Below the pieces are notes generated by a model. The model made no database searches. It saw only the letters and a program-made list of their open reading frames with translations, and was not told the DNA's origin. Below, in pieces: positions 1-6,156 of a stretch of DNA of 6,156 nt. Position 1 is the first letter of the stretch; the number at the start of each line of letters is the position of its first letter. The translations under genes were made by a program, and so were the position numbers. This DNA is from JAZQUM01 sp045631305 (GTDB taxonomy: Bacteria > Bacillota > Clostridia > Oscillospirales > Oscillospiraceae), in the NCBI GenBank assembly GCA_045631305.1, contig JAZQUM010000032.1, forward strand, positions 1 through 6,156. Reading direction: 5' to 3'.

Positions 1-1728
1 CGCCGCGCTGCCCGCCACGGCAAGCTCCTTGGTGTGAACCGTCCCTTCCTGTATGAGATCGTGGACACCGTGGTTGCTGTTAACGAATGCGAATACAAGG
101 ATCTTCGCGAAAAGGAAGACTACATCGTTAAGGTTATCCGCACCGAAGAAGAAAACTTTGCCAAGACCATCGACGGCGGTATGAAGATCTTTGCTGAAAT
201 GCTCGCTGAGCACAAGAAGAGCGGCGAAAGCGTGTTCTCCGGTGCTGATGCATTCAAGCTGTACGATACCTACGGTTTCCCCATCGACCTGACCGCTGAA
301 ATGGTTAAGGAAGAAAACATGAGCGTGGATGAAGAAGGTTTCCGCGCACTGATGCAGGAACAGAAGGTCCGCGCCCGCGAAGCACGCAAGGCTATGGGCG
401 ATCTGGGCTGGAGCGGCATCGACTTCGGTAAGGAAGTGCCCGCTACCGTATTTGACGGCTATGCTGCCGAAAACCTGAAGGACTACAGCGCTAAGGTAGT
501 TGCTATCGTTGCTGAAGATGAACTGCGTGATAGCGTAGTTTCCGGTGTCAGCGCGATTTTGGTTCTGGATAAGACTCCTTTCTATGCTGAAATGGGCGGT
601 CAGGCTGCTGACCACGGTGTTATCACCACCGCTGACGGCGCATCCTTCGCTGTAAACAACGTGCAGAAGAACGCAGGCGGCAAGTACATGCATTACGGTG
701 TTGTCACCGCAGGCGAACTGAAGGTTGGCTGCGAAGTTTCCGCTTCCGTTGATACCGATCGCCGCAGCGCTATCATGCGTGCACACAGCGCTACCCATAT
801 GCTGGATGCTGCTCTGCGCGAAGTGCTGGGTGACCATGCACATCAGGCAGGTTCTCTGGTGGAACCCGACCGTCTGCGCTATGACTTCACTCACTTTGCA
901 GGTCTCACCGCTGAAGAAATCAAGGAAGTGAGCCGCCGCGTCAACGAAATGATCCTGGCCGGTCTGGAAGTTGAAGTGCGCGAAATGCCCATTGATGAAG
1001 CCAAGAAGATGGGCGCAGTTGCTCTCTTCGGTGAAAAGTACGGCGATATCGTTCGCGTGGTCAACATGGAAGGCCGTTCCATCGAATTCTGCGGCGGTAC
1101 CCATCTGACCAACACCGCCAAGGCTGGCGCTTTCCGCATCGTCAGCGAAGGCTCTGTTGCTTCCGGCGTGCGCCGTATCGAAGCTGTTACCGGTCAGGCT
1201 GTTCTGGATCTGGTGGACGAAATGGACAAGAAGCTTGCTTCTCTTGCCGAAGTTCTCAAGACCACTCCTGCTGAACTCTTTGCAAAGGCTGAAAACACCG
1301 TGAAGGAAGTAAAGGAACTGCAGCAGACCATCGACCGCATGAAGGACAAGGTCTTTGCAGGTGAAGTGGAACAGCTGCTCGCTTCTGCAAGCGATGTAAA
1401 CGGACTCAAGCTGGTTGCTTCTTCCCGCGGCAGTGTGGAAGCTAACGACCTGCGCAAGATGGGTGACTTCCTCCGCGATAAGGATGAAAACGTGGTAGCC
1501 GTTCTGGCAGCAGCCAACGGCGAAAAGGTGACCCTCCTTGCCGTTTGCGGTAAGGCAGCCATTGCCAAGGGTATCAAGGCTGGCGATATCATTAAGAACG
1601 TTGCTCCCGTTGTTGGCGGTAAGGGCGGCGGCAAGCCTGACAGCGCTATGGGCGGCGGCAGCGAAGTAGGTAAGATCGATGCCGCTCTCGCAGCAGCAGG
1701 CGAATACGTAGCAGCTAATGTGAAGTAA
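1..1728 (+). CDS. alaS: Alanyl-tRNA synthetase, C-terminal part (5' end outside window)
   Basis: This cytoplasmic enzyme charges tRNA-Ala and hydrolyses wrongly made Ser- or Gly-tRNA-Ala. The reading frame is open from base 1 (RRAARHGKLLGV...), so the gene starts upstream. The visible part is 575 residues; aligning the editing-site residues with E. coli AlaRS suggests about 300 N-terminal residues, the aminoacylation core, are missing. Visible in order (fragment numbering): end of the tRNA-recognition region with DTYGFP at 89-94; editing domain with TPFYAEMGGQ at 192-201; zinc/editing motifs HSATH (H262, H266) and CGGTH (C364, H368); a helical, probably coiled-coil linker at about 424-460; and the C-Ala domain with its glycine-rich GGKGGGKPDSAMGGG at 539-553. 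All editing residues are present, so proofreading should work. Codon bias is strong (all Lys AAG, no AGA/AGG), which fits high expression. It ends in TAA, 18 bases before the HIT gene, and is probably cotranscribed with it. Confidence 0.98.
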   Translation, partial: RRAARHGKLLGVNRPFLYEIVDTVVAVNECEYKDLREKEDYIVKVIRTEEENFAKTIDGGMKIFAEMLAEHKKSGESVFSGADAFKLYDTYGFPIDLTAEMVKEENMSVDEEGFRALMQEQKVRAREARKAMGDLGWSGIDFGKEVPATVFDGYAAENLKDYSAKVVAIVAEDELRDSVVSGVSAILVLDKTPFYAEMGGQAADHGVITTADGASFAVNNVQKNAGGKYMHYGVVTAGELKVGCEVSASVDTDRRSAIMRAHSATHMLDAALREVLGDHAHQAGSLVEPDRLRYDFTHFAGLTAEEIKEVSRRVNEMILAGLEVEVREMPIDEAKKMGAVALFGEKYGDIVRVVNMEGRSIEFCGGTHLTNTAKAGAFRIVSEGSVASGVRRIEAVTGQAVLDLVDEMDKKLASLAEVLKTTPAELFAKAENTVKEVKELQQTIDRMKDKVFAGEVEQLLASASDVNGLKLVASSRGSVEANDLRKMGDFLRDKDENVVAVLAAANGEKVTLLAVCGKAAIAKGIKAGDIIKNVAPVVGGKGGGKPDSAMGGGSEVGKIDAALAAAGEYVAANVK

Positions 1729-1746
1729 TCGAAAGGAGAAAACACT

Positions 1747-2088
1747 ATGTCCGATTGTCTGTTTTGCAAGATCGCAGCAGGTGAGATCCCTTCTTCCAAG
1801 GTATATGAAGATGATATCTGCCTGGCTTTCAATGACATCAATCCTCAGGCTCCCGTGCATTTCCTGGTGATTCCCAAGGCTCATGCAGCTTCTTCTGCTG
1901 CTGAGATCACCGCTGATAACAGCGCTGTAGTTGCTCACATTTTCGAAGTGATCGCCAAGGTCACTGCTGAAAAGGGCATCGAAAGCTACCGCGTGATCAC
2001 CAACATCGGCTCTGATGCCGGTCAGACCGTGCATCACATCCATTTCCATGTACTTGCCGGCACCAAGCTGGAAGAACGCATGGGCTAA
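1747..2088 (+). CDS. hinT: HIT-family (HinT-like) nucleotide phosphoramidase/hydrolase
   Basis: This is a 113-residue histidine-triad protein, the usual length for bacterial HinT. The family hydrolyses AMP linked to amines or acyl groups, including aminoacyl-adenylates, in the cytoplasm, usually as a dimer. The N-terminal CLFCKIAAGEIPSSKVYED is the classic HIT start. NPQAPVHFLVIPKAH lies at 32-46, and the triad is H97-I-H99-F-H101-V, with H99 the expected nucleophile. C4 and C7 form a CxxC which, with H46 and H97, resembles the zinc site of some Gram-positive HIT proteins; this is inferred, not shown. The ATG at 1747 is well supported by AAGGAGAA (1733-1740) at good spacing. Codon use matches alaS (all Lys AAG), and the terminator follows directly, so this is the last gene of the alaS transcription unit. 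Known HinT chemistry suggests a role in clearing adenylates made by synthetases, but its physiological substrate is unknown. Confidence 0.95.
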   Translation: MSDCLFCKIAAGEIPSSKVYEDDICLAFNDINPQAPVHFLVIPKAHAASSAAEITADNSAVVAHIFEVIAKVTAEKGIESYRVITNIGSDAGQTVHHIHFHVLAGTKLEERMG

Positions 2089-2096
2089 ACTTTAAG

Positions 2097-2128
2097 AAAA
2101 AGAGTGGATCGTTGATCCACTCTTTTTT
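2097..2128 (+). terminator. Rho-independent terminator after hinT
   Basis: A perfect 10-bp stem (AGAGTGGATC at 2101-2110 pairing with GATCCACTCT at 2114-2123) has a GTT loop and is followed by a run of six T (2123-2128). Four A (2097-2100) before the stem can extend it by pairing with the T run. It begins 9 bases after the hinT stop codon and ends the alaS-hinT transcription unit. The A run upstream is too short to argue strongly for two-way termination. Confidence 0.93.
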
Positions 2129-2129
2129 A

Positions 2130-2158
2130 TTGCCCGAAGGGGAAAAATCTGCTATACT
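2130..2158 (+). promoter_or_regulatory. Sigma-A-type promoter for the comEC-holA-Toprim operon
   Basis: The -35 box TTGCCC (2130-2135, four of six consensus bases) is separated by exactly 17 bases from the -10 box TATACT (2153-2158, five of six). A TGC just before the -10 box makes an extended -10 element, which compensates for the weaker -35. Transcription would start near 2165, giving a leader of about 30 bases before the comEC ATG. The -35 box starts one base after the terminator's T run. I see no competence-type operator or obvious regulator site, so basal expression is the simplest reading. Confidence 0.75.
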
Positions 2159-2193
2159 AAATAGAATAAAATGGGCGGAAAGGGGATGGCGAC

Positions 2194-4407
2194 ATGCGAA
2201 AACTGGCCACGGCTGCGTTTTCCTTTACGGCAGGCATTTTCCTTTCGCAGTATCTTCTTTCCCATATTTCTTTTCAGCTTTTAGCAGCCGCTGCAGTTGG
2301 TGTTTGCGGCGTGGCGGCAATCTTTTTAAAAAAGGTTCGTGTGGCGCTGATCCTCTGCGCACTTGGGGTGGGTTTCCTGTATCATGCAGCTTTTTCTCAC
2401 TTTGTGTTATCACCCTTAGAGGCAGTGGATGACGATATAAAGACGGTAGCGCTGGAAGTGACGGATTATCCCGAAGAAACGGCATATGGCGCGAAGGTGA
2501 CGGTGCGTGTGCAGGGAGAGGGGATCCTAGGTCCCAAAGGCGTATATTTCGGAACGAAAGAAATGCTTGCGTTGTGTCCCGGAAATATTGTTTTGACTCA
2601 GGCAGAGTTTGCTTTTTCCGACGATTCGTCTTATGCCGCAAAGGGCGTGTTTCTTCTTTTGTATGAGCGCGGTGAAATTGTGGTGCAGGAAGGAAAAGAA
2701 GGTGCTCTTCGTTACCTGCCACAGCGGATCAATCACGCGGTTTGCAATAAAGTGAATAAGCTTTACAGTGAAGATACTGCAGCATTTATTTCTTCTATTC
2801 TTGTGGGAGATACTGCGGCGCTTTCCGCATCTCATCGTGCTGCATTAACGGAGGCCGGCCTTTGGCATATCACAGCGGTATCGGGCCTGCACTGCTCGTT
2901 TCTTATTGCGCTTTTGACCGTTTTTACAGGGAAGGCCGGCCATAAACGAAAGGCGCTTTTTGGCATTCCGCTTTTGATGATGTATGCTTTGACGGTGGGT
3001 GCTTCGCCCTCGGTGGTAAGAGCGGCCATCATGATCGGCTTTGTGCTGGTGGCGCCGCTTTTCAGAAGAGACAACGATCCGCTGACGGCACTTTCTGCGG
3101 CTTTGCTTCTGATTTTGATGTGCAATCCTTTTGCGGCAAAAGGTGCATCTTTGCAGCTGTCCTTCGGGGCGGTGCTGGGTTTGCTGGTTCTTTCTCAGCG
3201 GCTGCAGGCAGCTTTTGCAGCGAAGGCTGGAAGAGTGCGGCGCTTTTTGGTGGGGAATCTTTCCGCCACCTTGGGTGCGCTGGCCTTTACTTTGCCGCTG
3301 ACAGCTGTTTATTTCAATACATTTACATTGATTACACCTGTATCCAACCTTCTTTGCCTTTGGGCGGTATCTGCTGCTTTTTCTCTGGGGCTTTTGTCGG
3401 TTGGCTTGGCGTTTGTATTTCCGCCCCTTGGTGCGGTTTTGGCATGGGGGGCGGATCTTTTGGCAAAGTATGTGCTGTTTGTGGCAGATGCTGTGGCGGG
3501 GATTCCATACCATACGGTATATTTCACCGATGATCGGATGAAATGTTGGCTGATTTATGCTTACGCTCTTGTGCTTCTGTGCTTTTTGGCAAAGAGAAAG
3601 ATTCGCCGCAGAGTTCTGACGGCTGCAGCGCTTGCTGCCTGCAGTCTTGTGCTGTGCCTTGGGGTTATCCGCCGGGAAGCGGCAGAACCGCCTCTTACGG
3701 TGACGGTGCTGGACGTGGGGCAGGGGCAATGCGTGCTGCTTACTTCCGGGAAAGAAAGTGTGGTCGTGGATTGCGGCAGTGACAGTGTCGCGGTGGACGC
3801 CGGAGCGATCGCAGCGGAAGAACTTTTCCGCCGCGGCTATTATGCGCCTCGTGCCTTGGTTTTCACGCATTTGGATGAAGACCACATGAGTGGTACGGCG
3901 TCGCTTATTGCCCGCGCAGATGTGGGAGAAATTTGGATTCCCACGGTAAAAGATGAATTTGCCAAAGGGGAAGCTTTATACGCTGCGGCAGATGGCTGTC
4001 CCGTTACTGTTACAGCGGGCGGAGAACTGAGCTTTGGCGATGCTACCCTTACGGTATATGCGCCTTTGAGCGGCGTGGGTGGTAATGATGGAGGCCTTGC
4101 GGTTTTGTGTTCGGCAGGCGAGTTTGATGTGCTGATCACAGGAGATATGAGTGAAAAAGGGGAGAAGGCTCTTATGGAGATTTTGCCCCAGAGAAAGATT
4201 GAAGTGCTTCTGGCCGGTCATCACGGCGCAGATGACGCCTGCAGTGAGGAACTGCTGCAGTGGTCGACTGCGGAAGCGGTGGTTATCAGCGTGGGAGAAA
4301 ATCATTTCGGGCACCCCGGTTATGAAATGCAAATCCGTGCGAAAGAAATGGGCTGTGCGATTTACCGCACAGATCTTATGGGTAATATAAGCATCAAAGC
4401 GAATTGA
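2194..4407 (+). CDS. comEC: ComEC/Rec2-family DNA-uptake channel with C-terminal metallo-beta-lactamase domain
   Basis: This predicted inner-membrane protein carries single-stranded DNA into the cytoplasm during natural transformation. At 737 residues it has full family length. In order: two or three N-terminal membrane helices (about 4-66); an extracytoplasmic DUF4131/OB-like region (about 70-170); the Competence domain with GLWHITAVSGLHCSF (222-236), GASPSVVRAAIM (269-280), DPLTALSAALLL (295-306) and LQLSFGAVLGLL (320-331); further helices to about 491; then a metallo-beta-lactamase domain from about 500. That domain keeps LDVGQGQ (506-512), HLDEDH (H559, D561, D563, H564), TGD (D651), HHG (H676, H677) and NHFGHP (703-708), so metal binding and nuclease activity look possible. 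The start is supported by AAAGGGGA (2179-2186), 7-8 bases upstream. Codon use is more relaxed than in alaS (AAA and AGA occur). No other competence gene is visible, so function in transformation is unproven. Confidence 0.95.
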   Translation: MRKLATAAFSFTAGIFLSQYLLSHISFQLLAAAAVGVCGVAAIFLKKVRVALILCALGVGFLYHAAFSHFVLSPLEAVDDDIKTVALEVTDYPEETAYGAKVTVRVQGEGILGPKGVYFGTKEMLALCPGNIVLTQAEFAFSDDSSYAAKGVFLLLYERGEIVVQEGKEGALRYLPQRINHAVCNKVNKLYSEDTAAFISSILVGDTAALSASHRAALTEAGLWHITAVSGLHCSFLIALLTVFTGKAGHKRKALFGIPLLMMYALTVGASPSVVRAAIMIGFVLVAPLFRRDNDPLTALSAALLLILMCNPFAAKGASLQLSFGAVLGLLVLSQRLQAAFAAKAGRVRRFLVGNLSATLGALAFTLPLTAVYFNTFTLITPVSNLLCLWAVSAAFSLGLLSVGLAFVFPPLGAVLAWGADLLAKYVLFVADAVAGIPYHTVYFTDDRMKCWLIYAYALVLLCFLAKRKIRRRVLTAAALAACSLVLCLGVIRREAAEPPLTVTVLDVGQGQCVLLTSGKESVVVDCGSDSVAVDAGAIAAEELFRRGYYAPRALVFTHLDEDHMSGTASLIARADVGEIWIPTVKDEFAKGEALYAAADGCPVTVTAGGELSFGDATLTVYAPLSGVGGNDGGLAVLCSAGEFDVLITGDMSEKGEKALMEILPQRKIEVLLAGHHGADDACSEELLQWSTAEAVVISVGENHFGHPGYEMQIRAKEMGCAIYRTDLMGNISIKAN

Positions 4408-4416
4408 GGAAAAAAT

Positions 4417-5472
4417 ATGGCTGTAAAAAAACAGAAATCGGAAAATGTGAATTTCCGCCAACTGAAAAAAGAACTCTCCGAGGAGAACATCGGCAAGGGT
4501 TATATTTTTTATGGCGAGGAGACCTATCTCCGGGAATATTACCTTAACGATCTTCGCAAAAAGCTGGTGCCTGCGGGTTTTGAGGAGTTCAACTATCACC
4601 GTCTTGAAGGCAAGGGGCTTACTGTTCAGGGGCTTACGGAGGCGGTGGAAGCCATGCCCATGATGGCAGAGCGCACGCTGACTGTGGTGACGGACTTTGA
4701 TATTTTCGGTCTTAACGAAGAGCAGCGCGGCCAGTTTATGGAGCTGATCTCCGATCTTCCTGATTACGGCTGCGTGGTCTTTGTCTATGATCTTGTGGAG
4801 TACAAGCCTAATAGGACCATGAAAAAGCTTTGTGCTGCCGTGGAAAATGCGTTCCTTGCGGTGAAGTTTGAGCCGCAGGATTCCAGTGCTCTCCACGCAT
4901 GGATCGCAAGACATTTCCGCGCTTTGGGTAAGGATATTGATCAGCAGGGCTGTGAGCATCTCATTTTCACCTGCGGCGATCTCATGACGGGACTGCTTCC
5001 CGAAATTGAAAAAGTGGCAGCTTATGCCAAGGGTCAGCGTATTACGGTGAAGGATATTGATGCGGTGGCAGCTCCTGTTTTGGAAGCGGCTGTTTTTGAC
5101 ATGACCAATGCCGTGTCTTCCCATAATTACGACCGGGCGGCGGAAATCATGGCAAATCTTTTCCAGCAGCAGGAAGAACCCATTATGATCCTTGCCATGC
5201 TGGGCAAGGAATTGCGCAAGATCTACACTGCACGCATTGCCATTGAAGGCAGCAAAGACCGCTACTGGCTTATGGAACTTTGGAACATGCGCTCGGATTA
5301 TCCCGCAAAGCTTGCCATGGAATCTGCCCGCAAAGTGAGCAAAGAGTGGTGCAGTGAAAGTATGAAGGCCTGCCAGGTACTGGACCGCCGTTTGAAGAGC
5401 GAAAAGGGCGTGGATGCAGAAAATGAACTGAAGATCTTTTTGATGCAGCTGGCCCAGACGAGACGGCAGTAG
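4417..5472 (+). CDS. holA: DNA polymerase III delta subunit (clamp loader)
   Basis: Delta is the clamp-loader subunit that opens the beta sliding clamp so that it can be placed on DNA. The 351-residue length is normal for the family. Family-like segments are YIFYGEETYLREYYL (29-43; the conserved GEE at the start of the degenerate AAA+ domain), EAMPMMAERTLTVV (78-91), DLMTGLLPEIEKVAAYA (188-204) and the C-terminal collar domain with AVFDMTNAVSSHNYDRAAEI (225-244), EEPIMILAMLGKELRKIY (253-270) and DRRLKSEKGVDAENELKIFL (323-342). As expected for delta, there is no proper Walker A motif, so it should not itself bind ATP. The ribosome site GAGGA (4406-4410) overlaps the comEC stop codon, and the ATG lies 9 bases past that stop, suggesting coupling to comEC. 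A comEC-holA neighbourhood is common in Bacillota. It ends in TAG. Confidence 0.95.
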   Translation: MAVKKQKSENVNFRQLKKELSEENIGKGYIFYGEETYLREYYLNDLRKKLVPAGFEEFNYHRLEGKGLTVQGLTEAVEAMPMMAERTLTVVTDFDIFGLNEEQRGQFMELISDLPDYGCVVFVYDLVEYKPNRTMKKLCAAVENAFLAVKFEPQDSSALHAWIARHFRALGKDIDQQGCEHLIFTCGDLMTGLLPEIEKVAAYAKGQRITVKDIDAVAAPVLEAAVFDMTNAVSSHNYDRAAEIMANLFQQQEEPIMILAMLGKELRKIYTARIAIEGSKDRYWLMELWNMRSDYPAKLAMESARKVSKEWCSESMKACQVLDRRLKSEKGVDAENELKIFLMQLAQTRRQ

Positions 5473-5482
5473 GAGAGAGGGA

Positions 5483-6055
5483 ATGGAAAAGATCCGTGAA
5501 GTGATCGTAGTGGAAGGCCGCTACGATAAAAACGCGATTTTGCAGGTGGTGGATGCCACCGTGGTGGAAACGGGAGGTTTTTCCGTTTTCAACAATAAGG
5601 AGAAGCTCTCCTTTTTTCGCCGCCTTGCTGCAGAAAGAGGTTTGATCCTCTTTACCGATAGCGACGGCGCAGGGTTTGTGATCCGCAATTATTTAAAAGG
5701 CGCTATCCCCAAAGAGCAGATCAAGCAGGCCTATATCCCCGATGTATACGGCAAGGAGCGCCGCAAGCGCACCGCCGGCAAGGAGGGGAAACTGGGGGTG
5801 GAAGGCATGAGCCCTCAGGTGATCCTCACGGCGCTGAAAAACGCAGGCGCCACCTTTGAGGGGCAGGAAAGCGCTGCGCCCCACCGCCTTATCACCAAGG
5901 CGGACATGATGGAAAAAGGCCTTGTGGGCCCCGGGAGCGAAGACAAGCGCAAGGCGCTTTTGAAAAAGCTGGAGCTTCCGCAGCACCTGACGGCAAACGG
6001 CCTTCTGGAGGCGCTGAATCTGCTGTATGGCTACGAGGAATTCATGGCCCTTTGA
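5483..6055 (+). CDS. Toprim-DUF4093 protein, RNase M5-like
   Basis: This is a 190-residue protein with an N-terminal Toprim domain and a C-terminal DUF4093-type region, the layout of RNase M5 (RnmV), which trims 5S rRNA precursors in Bacillota. Toprim acidic residues are visible: E11 in IVVEGRYDK and D59/D61 in FTDSDGAG. A basic stretch KERRKR (91-96) and KLGVEGM (103-109) follow. The C-terminal part has ITKADMMEKGLVGPGSEDKR (137-156) and a LELPQHLTANGLLEALNLLY stretch (163-182), similar to DUF4093. It differs from textbook RnmV, which has TDPD..GE and GVEHA at the matching places, so it may be a clostridial sister family with a related but untested RNA- or DNA-cleaving role. For that reason no rnmV symbol is given. 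The ribosome site AGGAGAG (5471-5477) overlaps the holA stop, and the ATG lies 10 bases past it. It is the last gene of the operon. Confidence 0.87.
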   Translation: MEKIREVIVVEGRYDKNAILQVVDATVVETGGFSVFNNKEKLSFFRRLAAERGLILFTDSDGAGFVIRNYLKGAIPKEQIKQAYIPDVYGKERRKRTAGKEGKLGVEGMSPQVILTALKNAGATFEGQESAAPHRLITKADMMEKGLVGPGSEDKRKALLKKLELPQHLTANGLLEALNLLYGYEEFMAL

Positions 6056-6069
6056 ACGCGCGAAAAGTG

Positions 6070-6098
6070 TTGCAATTCACAAAGCGCACTTGTATAAT
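6070..6098 (+). promoter_or_regulatory. Strong sigma-A-type promoter for the gene starting at 6139
   Basis: The -35 box TTGCAA (6070-6075, four of six consensus bases) and the perfect -10 box TATAAT (6093-6098) are separated by 17 bases. The expected start of transcription is near 6105, leaving a leader of about 34 bases. The promoter lies 15 bases past the Toprim gene stop with no convincing terminator in between, so read-through from the upstream operon may add to expression. Confidence 0.8.
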
Positions 6099-6138
6099 AT
6101 TAGATTAGCAAAAAACTAATTTTAGGAGTGTATTGAGC

Positions 6139-6156
6139 ATGGCGGAAGAATTGATG
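6139..6156 (+). CDS. Start of an unidentified gene (first six codons, cut by window end)
   Basis: An ATG at 6139 opens a frame reading MAEELM before the window ends. It is preceded by a good ribosome site AGGAG (6124-6128) ten bases upstream and by its own strong promoter, so a real start is likely. A TTG two codons upstream (6133) is in frame but sits too close to the ribosome site to be preferred. Six residues are too few to assign a product. In many Bacillota an RNase M5 gene is followed by ksgA, but nothing here supports or excludes that. Confidence 0.7.

Noticed and set aside
34..1728. GTG at 34 as the start of alaS
   Set aside because: The frame is open to base 1 and the residues before the GTG (RRAARHGKLLG) match the conserved interior of AlaRS, so this is an internal valine codon.
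1194..1841. 215-residue open frame on the minus strand opposite alaS and hinT
   Set aside because: It is a Ser/Ala/Leu-rich shadow of strongly biased codons, spans two real genes and shows no family motif.
2853..2941. Two GGCCGGCC octamers 81 bases apart
   Set aside because: Both fall in ordinary comEC codons (EAGLW and KAGHK) and their flanks are unrelated, so chance is the simplest explanation.
2845..3885. 346-residue open frame on the minus strand opposite comEC
   Set aside because: It is very rich in Arg, Gln, His and Lys with no domain pattern, as expected for the antisense of membrane-protein codons.
3976..5124. 382-residue open frame on the minus strand across comEC and holA
   Set aside because: It lies opposite two clear conserved genes, has no recognisable motif, and I see no convincing ribosome site or promoter for it. 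It is a by-product of the codon use on the + strand.
6058..6092. GCGC...GCGC and AAGTG...CACTT inverted repeats between the Toprim gene and the last promoter, as terminator or operator
   Set aside because: The stems are 4-5 bp with large mismatched loops, no T run follows, and the two pairings exclude each other. A regulator site cannot be excluded but is not supported.

Overview
The window looks like a stretch of a Bacillota (Firmicutes) chromosome, most likely from a Clostridia-type bacterium of moderate GC content. The case rests on strong AGGAG-type ribosome binding sites, sigma-A-like promoters, a ComEC gene next to a DNA polymerase III delta gene, and a small Toprim protein of the RNase M5 / DUF4093 type that is familiar from clostridia. 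The exact genus cannot be read from the sequence. All genes lie on the + strand. I see no mobile element, CRISPR array, tRNA or rRNA.

Region 1 (1-2128) is the end of a translation-related operon. It holds the C-terminal two thirds of alanyl-tRNA synthetase (alaS, cut by the window edge) and then a complete HIT-family nucleotide hydrolase (hinT-like). The region closes with a clear rho-independent terminator. Both genes have strongly biased codon use: every lysine codon visible in them is AAG.

Region 2 (2130-6055) begins almost on top of that terminator with an extended -10 promoter. It carries a tight three-gene operon: comEC (DNA-uptake channel with a C-terminal metallo-beta-lactamase domain), holA (clamp-loader delta subunit) and a Toprim-DUF4093 protein related to RNase M5. 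The gaps between these genes are only 9-10 bases, and each downstream ribosome binding site overlaps the upstream stop codon, so translational coupling is likely. Codon use is more relaxed here.

Region 3 (6056-6156) contains a second strong promoter with a perfect TATAAT, a short leader, and the first six codons of a further gene whose identity cannot be determined.

The genes are recognisable housekeeping or core-genome families. I found no convincing evidence of a previously undescribed system. The most useful points to follow up are the alaS-hinT pairing, the non-canonical RNase M5-like protein, and an apparently intact ComEC.
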